DNA of 64,000 bases, taken from the NCBI RefSeq assembly GCF_964204645.1, contig NC_134032.1:5265175-5329174 (forward strand), in the 5' to 3' direction. Positions 44,747 to 54,717 of the stretch are shown piece by piece. The translations under genes and the position numbers were made by a program. Source of the DNA: Tubulanus polymorphus (lineage: Eukaryota > Nemertea > Palaeonemertea > Tubulaniformes > Tubulanidae). Each line of letters begins with the position of its first letter. The first letter of the stretch is position 1. The notes beneath the pieces are model-generated. The model did not search any database. It was not told the DNA's origin and worked only from the letters and a program-made list of their open reading frames with translations.

Positions 44747-45169
44747 TTAATTAGTAAACTTATAAGCAACAAATATAACAATAACAGTTCCGCCTAAAAT
44801 CCAAATTATTTCATATTTCTTCTGTTCATTACTTGGGGTATAATAATCTGACAATTTAGGTTTGTATAGATGTAATTTTTCTTTATTGGTTACCGCGTTA
44901 TATAAACTCATTGCATCATCAACTGATTGAAAATCTCTATGTGAAATCTTCTGATCATATAATTCTTTATTGATGTAATCCATATAGTTTTGTCGTTTTT
45001 CTGTATATTCTTCTGCAGCTTTATTATATTTCTCTAACGCTAAGTTATGCCTTCTTTGTTCTCCTAATGAACTATTTTTATCAATATGTTTAAATAAATA
45101 ACCGCCACCAGTAAATGCTAAAGCGTTAACAATTGCCGATCCTATAATAGTTATAATTGCAGAAGCCAT
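44747..45169 (-). CDS. Two-span membrane protein (E, 140 aa)
   Basis: Intact. Hydrophobic N-terminus (SAIITIIGSAIVNALAFTGG, residues 2-21), a charged helical centre (RRHNLALEKYNKAAEEYTEK), and a C-terminal hydrophobic segment (IIWILGGTVIVIFVAYKF). The pattern matches small proteins recurrent in cnidarian and fish Polinton-like elements (recalled, not searched). Late-type leader TTTTTTTGTTAAATAAATG. Likely in the virion or its membrane. Confidence 0.65.
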   Translation of the reverse strand: MASAIITIIGSAIVNALAFTGGGYLFKHIDKNSSLGEQRRHNLALEKYNKAAEEYTEKRQNYMDYINKELYDQKISHRDFQSVDDAMSLYNAVTNKEKLHLYKPKLSDYYTPSNEQKKYEIIWILGGTVIVIFVAYKFTN

Positions 45170-45193
45170 TTATTTAACAAAAAAATTATGCAT

Positions 45194-45415
45194 TTATATG
45201 GGAGGAATATATTTTTGTTTTTCCAAATAATCAATAGTTAAATTAGATAAAGTAACTGCTAATGTTAATTTTAAAATATCATTTATATCAAATCTATCAA
45301 CATTAACACTTCCCATCTTGAATACTTTTTTTAATACCATTGAATAACCAACAGTTCCAACTGATAGTAATGCGCCATTATATAATCCAGTTATTATCCA
45401 CTTATTATCACTCAT
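45194..45415 (-). CDS. Small membrane protein (E, 73 aa)
   Basis: Intact and 95% or so identical by eye to the copy C version. Residues 7-26 (ITGLYNGALLSVGTVGYSMV) are hydrophobic and glycine-rich; a second weakly hydrophobic helix is at about 47-62. Its ATG directly abuts the TAA of the preceding 119-residue gene, and its T-run leader is that gene's last codons. Confidence 0.65.
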   Translation of the reverse strand: MSDNKWIITGLYNGALLSVGTVGYSMVLKKVFKMGSVNVDRFDINDILKLTLAVTLSNLTIDYLEKQKYIPPI

Positions 45416-45775
45416 TTATTTATCAAAAAAATTACTATCATCAAAATATTTAGTTATCTTAGTGATGATTATTTCAACATTTATTTCATTACTAGTTTTA
45501 TGATTATCATATATTTCAATTATTATTTTTTTAATATCATCGATGATAAAATCTTCATCTAATTCATAAAATCTTAAAGATTCTCTAATTAAATTAGTAA
45601 TCTTTTCTACATTTAAAGTTTCTTTATCTATTGTTGTTTCATACTCAAATGTTGTTTCATTATAAAATGCAATATTTTTGATATGTGTAATTACATAATT
45701 AACGTTAAATTTCATTTCTTTCTCATGTTTAAAATCAAACCCAAAACATATACTCGGTCCAACAGTTATATTCAT
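45416..45775 (-). CDS. Conserved small protein of unknown function (E, 119 aa)
   Basis: Intact. Begins MNITVGPSICFGFDF, then a Phe/Tyr/Thr segment and acidic, Ile-rich helices (IIDDIKKIIIEIYDNH). No membrane segment or known motif. The terminal SNFFDK is encoded by DNA that also forms the next gene's promoter-like T-run and GATAAATAA, so protein and leader are constrained together. Confidence 0.6.
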   Translation of the reverse strand: MNITVGPSICFGFDFKHEKEMKFNVNYVITHIKNIAFYNETTFEYETTIDKETLNVEKITNLIRESLRFYELDEDFIIDDIKKIIIEIYDNHKTSNEINVEIIITKITKYFDDSNFFDK

Positions 45776-45791
45776 TTATATAATGAAAAAA

Positions 45792-46547
45792 TTACTCTTT
45801 ACATCTTATAATTAATTCATATATCACAGGAAAGTTATTCAAATCAATTAAATATCCATTGTGATTTCTTATTTCTAACTTAAAATTATTAAATTTTGGA
45901 ATACAAGGTTTGAAATCACATTCTGTTAAATTATAATTTATTTGAGTTCCAAATTGTTTAACATTTTTTAGCGGTAAAATATTTAGTATACTAGAATTAC
46001 AAATTGTTTCTTTAGTTGCTTCGAAAGTTTTTGTAGGCTCGATTAAATTGCAATAAATATAAAAGTGTGTAAAAGGTATTATATTTGAGCTGCCTTCTGC
46101 GTTTCCAGTAACTGTAAGCGGTTTAATTCCTAACGTTTTAGCCAGTGGTTTGTTTACCATAAATTTATGTTGTTCATTAGATATCTTTATTCTAATTTTA
46201 TTAGTACTATCAATTTTATTAAATTTAATTTCAAATACAGAAGTGCCCCCGATTTTCAACCGAGCTCCTCTATTAATTTCCTGCGCTAATGATTCTAAAT
46301 TATATAATCCTGGTTTTAAAAATATATGAAACCATTTATCTTTATTTCTCATATAAATCATAAACCCTCTATGTTCAAAAGTTTTATCCGATACATTGCA
46401 AAAAGAATTACCTAAACTTATATTAACTAATTTTAAATCAACACAATTTTTGAATTCTCTATCTAATTGTACTAATAAATTATGTGATTTATAATTTGTA
46501 AGTTTTCTAGAATCTACAAATATTCTGTATTCTTTTAATTCTACCAT
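45792..46547 (-). CDS. Candidate penton/minor capsid protein (E)
   Basis: 251 residues, intact, same length as in copy C. N-terminus MVELKEYRIFVDSRKL, then KNCVDLKLVNISL, WFHIFLKPGLYNLESLAQEI (about 68-87), MVNKPLAKTLGI, and a conserved C-terminus (NHNGYLIDLNNFPVIYELII). Beta-rich, no membrane segment. The PGLYxxExLAxEIN block and size fit the vertex protein of Polinton-like capsids. Confidence is limited because no structure search was possible. Confidence 0.6.
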   Translation of the reverse strand: MVELKEYRIFVDSRKLTNYKSHNLLVQLDREFKNCVDLKLVNISLGNSFCNVSDKTFEHRGFMIYMRNKDKWFHIFLKPGLYNLESLAQEINRGARLKIGGTSVFEIKFNKIDSTNKIRIKISNEQHKFMVNKPLAKTLGIKPLTVTGNAEGSSNIIPFTHFYIYCNLIEPTKTFEATKETICNSSILNILPLKNVKQFGTQINYNLTECDFKPCIPKFNNFKLEIRNHNGYLIDLNNFPVIYELIIRCKE

Positions 46548-46561
46548 TTATTTTACATATT

Positions 46562-46915
46562 TTATTCGAAATCTATTTCATGGTGCCCTTTTTCATTATT
46601 ACCTTTGTATACGAAATAGAAATATCCAGAACATAATTCTTCTAAATCTTCACTTGATAATCTATGAAATCTATCCGGTAAATATGTTCTGAATTTATAT
46701 GTATTTCCTTTTAATCCTTCATATTCTAAGTGTATAACTAATTTATCTCCATAGTTATTAGTAACTGTATCAATATTTGTAATTAGATATTTCTTATGGA
46801 TTATTAATTCTGTTAACTTTTTGAATTTATAATCTACAGATTTTACATTTGTAGTATCTTTAATTCTATCTAGAAATAATTTGTTGTTCTCACTGTGCGC
46901 TTGTTTACTCTCCAT
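46562..46915 (-). CDS. OB-fold-like small protein (E)
   Basis: 117 residues, intact. Core FKKLTELIIHKKYLITNIDT, then KLVIHLEYEGLKGNTYKFRT, YLPDRFHRLSSEDLEELCSG and YFVYKG: alternating strands and a short helix as in OB-fold single-strand DNA-binding-like proteins of related elements. It follows the polymerase stop by 29 bp on the same strand and has an A-rich leader (TTTTAATAAAAATATG) almost identical to the polymerase leader. A replication accessory role is inferred. Confidence 0.6.
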   Translation of the reverse strand: MESKQAHSENNKLFLDRIKDTTNVKSVDYKFKKLTELIIHKKYLITNIDTVTNNYGDKLVIHLEYEGLKGNTYKFRTYLPDRFHRLSSEDLEELCSGYFYFVYKGNNEKGHHEIDFE

Positions 46916-46944
46916 TTTAATAACATATTTTTATTAAAATTTGA

Positions 46945-49900
46945 TTAACACGTTAGAATTCTTTTCATTATCTCGTTCTCTTTTGTTTCTTCTCTTTTAA
47001 ATTTTATGTATTCATCTAAATTGCAACCATAAGCAACTGTATGAATTCCATCATCTAAAATATATCTTTTATCATCAAATGGGTTTAGACTTATCTTTTC
47101 AATTTCTTCAATAAACATTTCGTGGTACTCAGATCTTAAACATCTCATCTTATGTTTTCTAACTTCTTCATTGAATATACAATTGATGTAATCTTTGAAA
47201 TGAATATTCTTTTCTACTACACTTTTGGTTATTCCTTTTAACTTTTTAGCTTCATGTTCTTTAGTTTTATATGAATACATTTTAGATCTAATACCAATGA
47301 ATTCAATCGTTTCTTCACCGCCTAATTCATCTTTGAATATACCGGGAACTTTTTTATTATCATTGCTAAACAATTCATGATCTTTAGGATAGTTACTAAA
47401 ATCAAAATGATGTTTTAATGTTTTTAAATCATCAGTTATGTTATCAGTTTTTATCTTTAATATGTAAGAATCTGTATCAAAATATATTATTTCTGTATGT
47501 TTTTCTCCAAAAAGTGGTTGTAATATATTATAATAGAATTCATACACTAGTAATTTTGATAATTCTAAAACTGAAGCGCCAACATAGATTGGTTTATTAA
47601 ATTTCATTGATGTTCTTCTCATCTTAACTGCGGCTAAATTTTCATCAAATATTCTGTTACCAATGAACTTAGGATATGTTTGTAAATGTCTAATTCTTTT
47701 ACCATTACTGACTAACTCAATATCATTTCTATTTCTAATATTTTCACAAGTCTTACCATAGAATGCATTATTCATTAACTTGAAGAAATCTTTCTCAAAA
47801 TCAGTTTTAGCTTTAGTTCTCTGTTTGGTGTTAAAATCTATATATTTTTCTAACCACTTAGATTGACTAAATGAAATATATCTATGTACTTTTTTTAGAA
47901 TCATTCCTTGATTTAGATAAAACTTTAACATTCTGTAATGTACTACATAATTATATTTATCTTCTTGAGTTACCATTAACTTTTCTGTATGAATATGATT
48001 TTCGGGTTTAATTCTTTTTTGGTAATTTGATAATTCTTCATGAGTTACAGTTTTATGTTCGGGACAGTAAGCTAGATTTCTAGATTTAAATTCAATATGT
48101 TCAGGATATTCTAAATCTACAACAAAGAAGTAACCAATATCTGAATCATCTGAAATATCTAGAATTCTTTTCTTCCAATTAAATTTATCATTATTTTCAT
48201 TCTGTAAAACTTCACTTATTTCAAATACTCCATAAGGTTGTGGTACCATCATTGCCCAACCATACAAATTATTTGCATCTATATATAATAACTTATATCC
48301 AGGGTTATCATTTACATTGAAATATCTATCACCTAATACACCTGAAACACCTCCTCTTATAGATTTTTCAAATAATAGTAATTGATCTATATTTGTTAAC
48401 AAATCCATTTTTATATCTGTAAATTTTAATCCACAATCCCATGTTAATCCTGGTGATGAATAACAATGACAAGGATCAATATTGAAATATTTTAGGTTTA
48501 CATCTCTAAACCTTTCGAATATATCGGTTAATAATAATACATCTGATTTTAAATATGAATCTACTAATTGCCCATGATTTTCTATTTTGAAATGATTCCA
48601 AATATTCAATGTTCTATTATAGACTTCATCTTTAACATAATCATTTTTTAATTCATCATAAAATTGTTCTTTTAATAATTCAGTTTTGTTAAAATCATTA
48701 TGATTTTTATAGAAAGAATATGGAATTGCTCCTTTATATCTCATTAATTTAAAATCATCAATATTTGGGTAGTGTTGTTTTAATATTTCTAATTCATCAT
48801 CAACTAATGATTTTGATAAGTTATCTAATGAACTATTTAAAAATCTATATGAATTTATAAATCTTAAACACCCAAATTGGAATGATATATAATTCTCAGA
48901 TGTTTTAGCTAACATTCTAAATTTATAAGTTGGTATTTTATCTTTTGATCTATTTGAATTAAATATTTCTATTTCATTATTGATTTCTTCTATTTTATGG
49001 CATAACTGTTTGATAAATAAATGTGCATCATATCCTGAAATATAACTGGTACAAAGTTAATTTTCTTAGCTTGTAAGTTACAATTCTCATGTGCAGCGCC
49101 TCTAAACTTTCCGTTCAAATGATCATGGTCTCTTACTTTTTTATCTTTATAATTAAATATCTTTTCACAATAATAACATTTATCTGCAAACGCAAATGGT
49201 TCTTTATCTTCTTCTGTCATTATAATTTCTATATTTGTATTCAATAATTTACTAAATCATATTCAATTAATAAGTCACAAAAATGATTGATAACATTTTC
49301 ATTTCTGTAATGATAATATTCACTTTCAATTAGTTCTGGATAATCAGATTTTATATATAACCCGAAAGCAGCAGCTGATTGATGAATCTTTTTAATAGTA
49401 TTTGTTTTTGGTGGTTCATCTGAAAAATCATTTTCATTACAATTTAATTTCTTTCTTTTATAATATATATCTTTTCTATCTTGATCAGTTAATTCTTTAT
49501 TTAATGATTCAAAATCTCCATATATTACAAATGGTACTTTATTTTTGTAGTCATATTTTTTGAATTCTAATATTTTATCTTTTTCATTTGGTAAAACTAA
49601 TTTACAATAATCATGATTTTCACATAATTGTTTATGATTTAATAATGTACTTTCATTACTGAATCTATGTAAACATTTTCTACAAAGATATATTTTATGG
49701 TGATCATTTTCTGATTTAAAAAATAAATCGATTTGTTTAATCCACATATAATGATTCTCATAATATAGTATATCTATGCAATGGTTTGAATCATAATCTT
49801 TTGATAGATATAAAGGTTCTAATGTATAATGTTTTATGTTGTTACCTTTTGTATTTGGTAATTTGATTAAATCAAATACATTTATCTTTATATTATTATC

Positions 49901-50965
49901 TCTTTCTATTTTTGGGATGTTTTTAATTCTAACAGGATACTTATCTATCTTATAATTATTTTCAAATGGTTTATAATGAGTTAATCTAAAACTATGTGTA
50001 ATATCTTCTGTTGGATGTAAACAACTTATTATAGCCCATAGAAAACATTTATCATCTTCATTTTGTACGTTTATAACAGCATTAGTTTTAAATGGTAGTT
50101 TGATATAACTCGATGCTTCAATATCTGGTTCTTTATAATATGATACATTATTTTCATCGATTGGTTTTGATTTAGTTAACTTATTATATTTTGTGTTATA
50201 AACATGTAAAGTCATAAATATTATTTCATCAAATATTAAACCAGATCCTTCAAAATATTTCTCTTCTATTTTAGTTTTTACTTCATTATAACATTTATCT
50301 AATTTATCATCTATATGTTGTTTAGATATAATATGTTGTGAATGAGAATTTATATTATATATTGGTTCATCTTCAGATTTTATAAACTTTACTTTAGAAG
50401 ATATACTTATTTTAGGATATTCAACATCTGTAATTATTTTTATTATTTCTTTCATATTTTCTAAATGTTTTTTATTTTCTTCTAATGTTTTACCTTTATG
50501 AAATTTAAACTCGATAGCTGCTGGGCCAATATCACTTTTAAATGCTTCGGTTATCTCTATATCTTTTTTATTATCTAATGAATTAATATAATTTCTTACA
50601 TCTTCCATGTATGGTCTTTTATTGTTTAATTTATTTTTTATGCTTTTAATTGTCTTCTGTTTCTTATCGTTATCATTATCAAAATAATCTTCACCTAAAA
50701 TATCATTATTCTTATTTCTAATATGACTTATAGATTTTAAATGTTCTTTATAATATCTTTTATCACTGAATGATTGATTACATGTATCACATTTGTATGT
50801 TTCTTTTTCATTCTTTAATTCTTCTAATTTAGTTTCTAATATATCATCTTTATATTCTAGTTTCAATTTATTCTCTAAATGTGTTTTAGTTTTATTGTGT
50901 CTTGCTTTTTGGGATTTATCTATGTTGATATTACATGTTGGACAGTAGTACTTATTTGCTTCCAT
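46945..50965 (-). pseudogene. Protein-primed family B DNA polymerase, two small frame-shifting deletions (E)
   Basis: About 1,340 codons. C2H2-like fingers at C8/C11/H23/H29 and C59/C62/H75/H81; a DDKCFLW block (C307) and later H405; a third finger at 428-451; exonuclease motif YGDFESLN (D484, E486); HDHLNGKFRGAAHENCN block; Exo III YLKSDVLLLTD; motif A YIDANNLYGW; motif B KLMNNAFYGK; motif C YFDTDS (near 47475). The long insert-bearing architecture is that of Polinton pPolB. Two deletions break it: about 7 nt near 49250 and about 10 nt near 49037 between TTTCA repeats. It is the outermost right gene, 30 bp inside the terminal repeat. Confidence 0.9.
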
Positions 50966-50995
50966 TTTAATACTAAATTTTTTATTAAAATTGAT
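50966..50995 (-). promoter_or_regulatory. A-rich (early-type) leader of polymerase B
   Basis: On the coding strand: AATTTTAATAAAAAATTTAG then TATTAAA before ATG. Nearly the same as the OB-fold leader at 46916-46944 and copy A's at 7625-7655; no T-run just before the start codon. Inferred early promoter. Confidence 0.45.
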
Positions 50996-51435
50996 TTTAG
51001 AAGTTCAATGATTTAAATGTTATTCATTTATATGAATATTTTAAGAGTAATAGGGGTAATGGGTTTTCATATCAAAGGTTGAATGGTCGAGTTCATTAAT
51101 AACAAAACATTAAAAGTAATTTAAAACTATAATATATTTTCATAACCGCGTGCATTTCAGTTGAATAATAGAATAATTATTATCATTTGAATATATTTGA
51201 TTATATGAATTTGTGTATTGTAAATAAATCAATTGGTCGCGGAGCGGAGCGACCAATTGATTTATTTACAATATGCTTTTTAAATTATTGATATCTTAGA
51301 ATAAATATTTAGTTTTAATATAAAATGCACGCGGTTATGAAAATATATTATAGTTTTTAATTACTTTTAATGATTTGTTTTTTAATGGGCTCGACCGTTC
51401 GACCTTTGGTATGAAAGCCCATTACCCCTATTACT
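50988..51435. repeat. Right terminal inverted repeat with nested palindrome (E)
   Basis: Inverse copy of 34543-35004. The outer 390 bp (51046-51435) form the palindrome; the perfect 25-bp stems are 51216-51240 and 51249-51273 with an 8-nt loop GGAGCGGA, 15 nt shorter than the left loop (three 5-bp units). Which arm is outside is the same at both ends, so both termini are in the same 'flip' state. Confidence 0.9.
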
Positions 51436-51441
51436 TTAGCC
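51436..51441. repeat. Target-site duplication, right (TTAGCC)
   Basis: Follows the terminal CTATTACT directly; pairs with 34537-34542. Confidence 0.9.
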
Positions 51442-54400
51442 GTTAGTAAACGGAGGATATCACTTTTCATCATCGGAGCATCCTTTTCATCCTCCCTTTG
51501 ACTAAAGCAGACACCAATCTCAAGGTCCTTGTATAAAATTGTGTTGTGTTTTAGGGATTAAAAACTAACTACACATGTAACGGCGAAGCCTTTATCTAGT
51601 TCGGTGTATTTTCGTCGCGAGATTAATTCGACGAGTTCATTTCAAAAAGTCTGTCCCAAGCAATCAGAGCGCTATAATGATCACGTCATTGATTAGAGTG
51701 TTTTGATTAGTAGTCGAATCTGAGTGAAGATACGTGTTTTGTTAAAAATAAAGGGGACAAATAATAATCACGGCGATAACAATAGGGTTTTCTGTGAAAC
51801 AACAGAAAACCCTAATAATAATATCTAATAAATGTATAAGTATTGTATACGTCATCCTCGCTTGCCAGGGACCCGGTATCGCTCCCCAAACTCGCTTAAA
51901 CAGCTTAAGCGTAGTGTCTACTGGATATCCACCATGAAGGTTAAGAAGGAGACGTTGATGGAAAGCTTTTTAAAGGTTTTTCGTGTGTCGGTCAGGTTTC
52001 AATAAGAGGAATGAATGGACGTTTTATTAACGTTTAAGAATAAAATTTTTCGAAACGTTTCTTCAAGGTTTTCAAGGTTTTGACAAGGTTTCTTATGTTT
52101 TTTATGTAAAAACGTTTGTGAAACGTTAAAATGTTCACGGGATAACATTTCAGAAACGTTTCAAAAGAACTTTTCCAATACTAAACCTTGAACGTTCTTA
52201 TGTTAGCTAGGTATGCCGCGCATGAACATGGGATTTTCAACACTGTAGAAGATCCTTGTCATTTCTCTTTTAGTTTATGTAGATAGGATGAGGTTTACTA
52301 ATCTTATCCAGTTCATATCTTTTGAAGTGGGCAATTCCACAGCTCGCGTACAATGGACCGGTTTGCTGAGTTGAAAGACGCCAGCTGCCTACGCGCGTGA
52401 ATGAGTGCCGGTCTTGTGAGTGCCCAAAATACATTCCTAAGCCTCGTATCATAACCAAAATGAAAGGTGAAAAAATTGAGTCCACAAAAATTATACAATG
52501 CTTGTATTATTAATGTATGCAAACACAGCATTATTGAATAATAGATACTATCAAATTATACACAATTTCAACAATAATTTCTAATGGATGCTTTTTGAAC
52601 AATGGAATTGGAAACGACTTATCTAAATATCTAGCTTATATGACTCGTATGTCAAATGTATTTATAGGTTTTATCGAATGAAATGAATTCTCACTGAACA
52701 ATCATGAACATCATCCTAATCAGATCAAAGTCAATTATATCCTGATCTGGCTTGGGTAGACTTGACCGTAATTATTTAGAATTTTTGATAAATACATGTT
52801 TTGATCATCTAGTACCATATGAGCATTTATTATCAATCGAAGTGTGTTTTGTTAAAATAACGCTCAATGGAATTTTACAATTGACGTCTTGGCGTAACGA
52901 AGGTGGTACAGTGTTTTCTGGATTGTGTTAACGATTATTGGTTCCCCATCATTGAAACAAATTCTGAAATGGAAAAGTAAAATAAAGGTCAAGAATATAG
53001 CTACAAATCAGCGATACTGCAGTTTTCAATTCTGTAAGTAGGAAAGGTACCTATGACTTAGTATCGACAATAGGCAGTGACATGGCTAACAGATTAATCT
53101 ATCATCTTTAGAAGAATGTATAACTTAACCAGCTAAGCGCCGTTGTTGGTCAGCTTTTTTCAACCTTAATTGCCAACTTTTGTCTTCATCAGCCCAGTAG
53201 CAGATGGCATGTTGCACATAGGTACATTCACATATATCCCAAGATATATGAACTGTGTAATGAAAAGTTATGAATAAAATCTAAAAACTATATTCTAAAT
53301 TGAGTTTTTAAAGATGTACGCCCCTAGCGGTAAAAGTGAGTTTACTTATTGTGTAAAGTTTATGCTGTCATTTGACATTCAATACGTGTGTATCAACTTG
53401 CATCGAAATCCCTTTACCCAATTGAGGTGGCACTAGTGAAACATGGATAGACGAATCCAGGAAGAAAGACACTCTAAATATTTGGATAGATATATGAAAG
53501 CTGTGGGTACTGGAGTGTTTAATGGGTAGTGTAGTGTGATCTGTGTGCATTTGTGGCCAGCACACAGATCACATTGTTCAATGGGGTTTGGTCCAGGACT
53601 CGCGAGATTTTCAACAACACGGAAGTAACGTGTAATAAATGATGACTTGAATTGCATGACTACCTACCACCCCTCATTATTGTTGGAAAACTAAACGTTC
53701 GGCACTGACTAAAAATTAGTAATAACATTTTAGAAATGGCCAGAATTTTAACTTAGGTTCTATCTCATTTTTATTTTACAATTGCGATTGGTATAATTTT
53801 TTTTTAAACGGCCGTTTCGCCTGCAATTCACTGCAAATAGTTACGCAACTATGCACATTTCAGTGTTTTTGGCAGCTTTACGTACACTCAACCGGCACCG
53901 TTCGTGACTAGCTTCACTGCGGAATTATCATTAATTAAAATCGCCATATCACATCATCAACTTATATTGTGCCTTAAAAACCTAACAGCCGAAATAATTG
54001 AAATGCACACACGATTTCTATCATTGAAAATTGAGAGAGTGGCCATGTTTGTGTTTGCTGCTTCGCGTAAATCCCGCGCGGTGGCACATCCGCGCGGAGT
54101 GGGGCCGATACGTCAAGAGCCACCCTGTCAAACGATACATTATCATAGGTGTAATTAATGGCTTCTGAATACAATCAATGGCTAGTGGAACCACAGTTTC
54201 CTTCTAAGGAGCTAGAAGCTAAAAACTGCTCTTGTAAATCGGGGTAGCCATATATACCCCCATAGCGCCACAATGGTTGGGCCTAGAAAGGTGCAACCAC
54301 TGGAAAAATTGACAACTGGTTGCTATAACTTTTCCACTGACATCAAGCTGAAATCCAAAGTATTTCAATTTTTGTCAATCAAACAACTTTTGGATCTCTG

Positions 54401-54717
54401 ACATTTGAAAATGTTTAGTGCCCCAAGCAGACGAACAAAATTCAATGAAATAAGAGTTGTATGTAGGTATTGAGGCATAAAATGTGTCCAGCAAATTTGG
54501 TATTGGCAATAGAATACATCTGCTGTACATCAAATGTAATGATAAGTTCAAAGATAGCTGCAAAGCAGCACTATTATGGTTTGCTGGTTTTGACCGCACA
54601 GTGTACGCTTACTAAAATCAATTGGATAGATGTAGATGGCGGCCTAGTGGACGCACGCAAATAGTGGAGCTCCGACATTACTTGTCAATTATTGGATAAT
54701 ACTTTAATACTTTAATC
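51442..54717. other. Host intergenic DNA with dispersed repeats
   Basis: No gene recognised. Contains a segment shared with 16970-17148, a CATCCTCGCTTGCCAGGG segment (about 51855-51905) shared with 5411, and a block rich in AAACGTTT words (about 52015-52215, ending TATGTTAGCTAGG), a common repeat style in marine invertebrates. 52.2-54.6 kb has no definite feature. Confidence 0.5.
51784..51813. repeat. Perfect hairpin AGGGTTTTCTGT
   Basis: 12-bp arms AGGGTTTTCTGT/ACAGAAAACCCT with a 6-nt loop GAAACA, flanked by AATAATCAC and CTAATAATA. A diverged copy is at 17119-17148. Confidence 0.75.

Larger units (their letters stand above)
34543..51435. mobile_element. Element E: full-length Polinton/Maverick-like provirus, 16,893 bp
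   Basis: Bounded by AGTAATAGGGGTAATGGG at the left and its exact complement at the right, with terminal inverted repeats of 462 and 448 bp and a TTAGCC 6-bp duplication. Encodes integrase, protein-primed polymerase B, packaging ATPase, candidate major and minor capsid proteins, HNH endonuclease, OB-fold-like, zinc-finger and small membrane proteins. Five genes are damaged (36902, integrase, coiled-coil, conserved unknown, polymerase), mostly by small indels and one deletion of about 0.5 kb. No adenain-type maturation protease is recognised. Gene order differs from copies A and C. Confidence 0.93.

Noticed and set aside
34543-51435. Active, exogenous virus genome
   Set aside because: It is flanked by a 6-bp target duplication in host DNA, and polymerase, integrase and three other genes are broken, so it is an integrated, probably dead copy.
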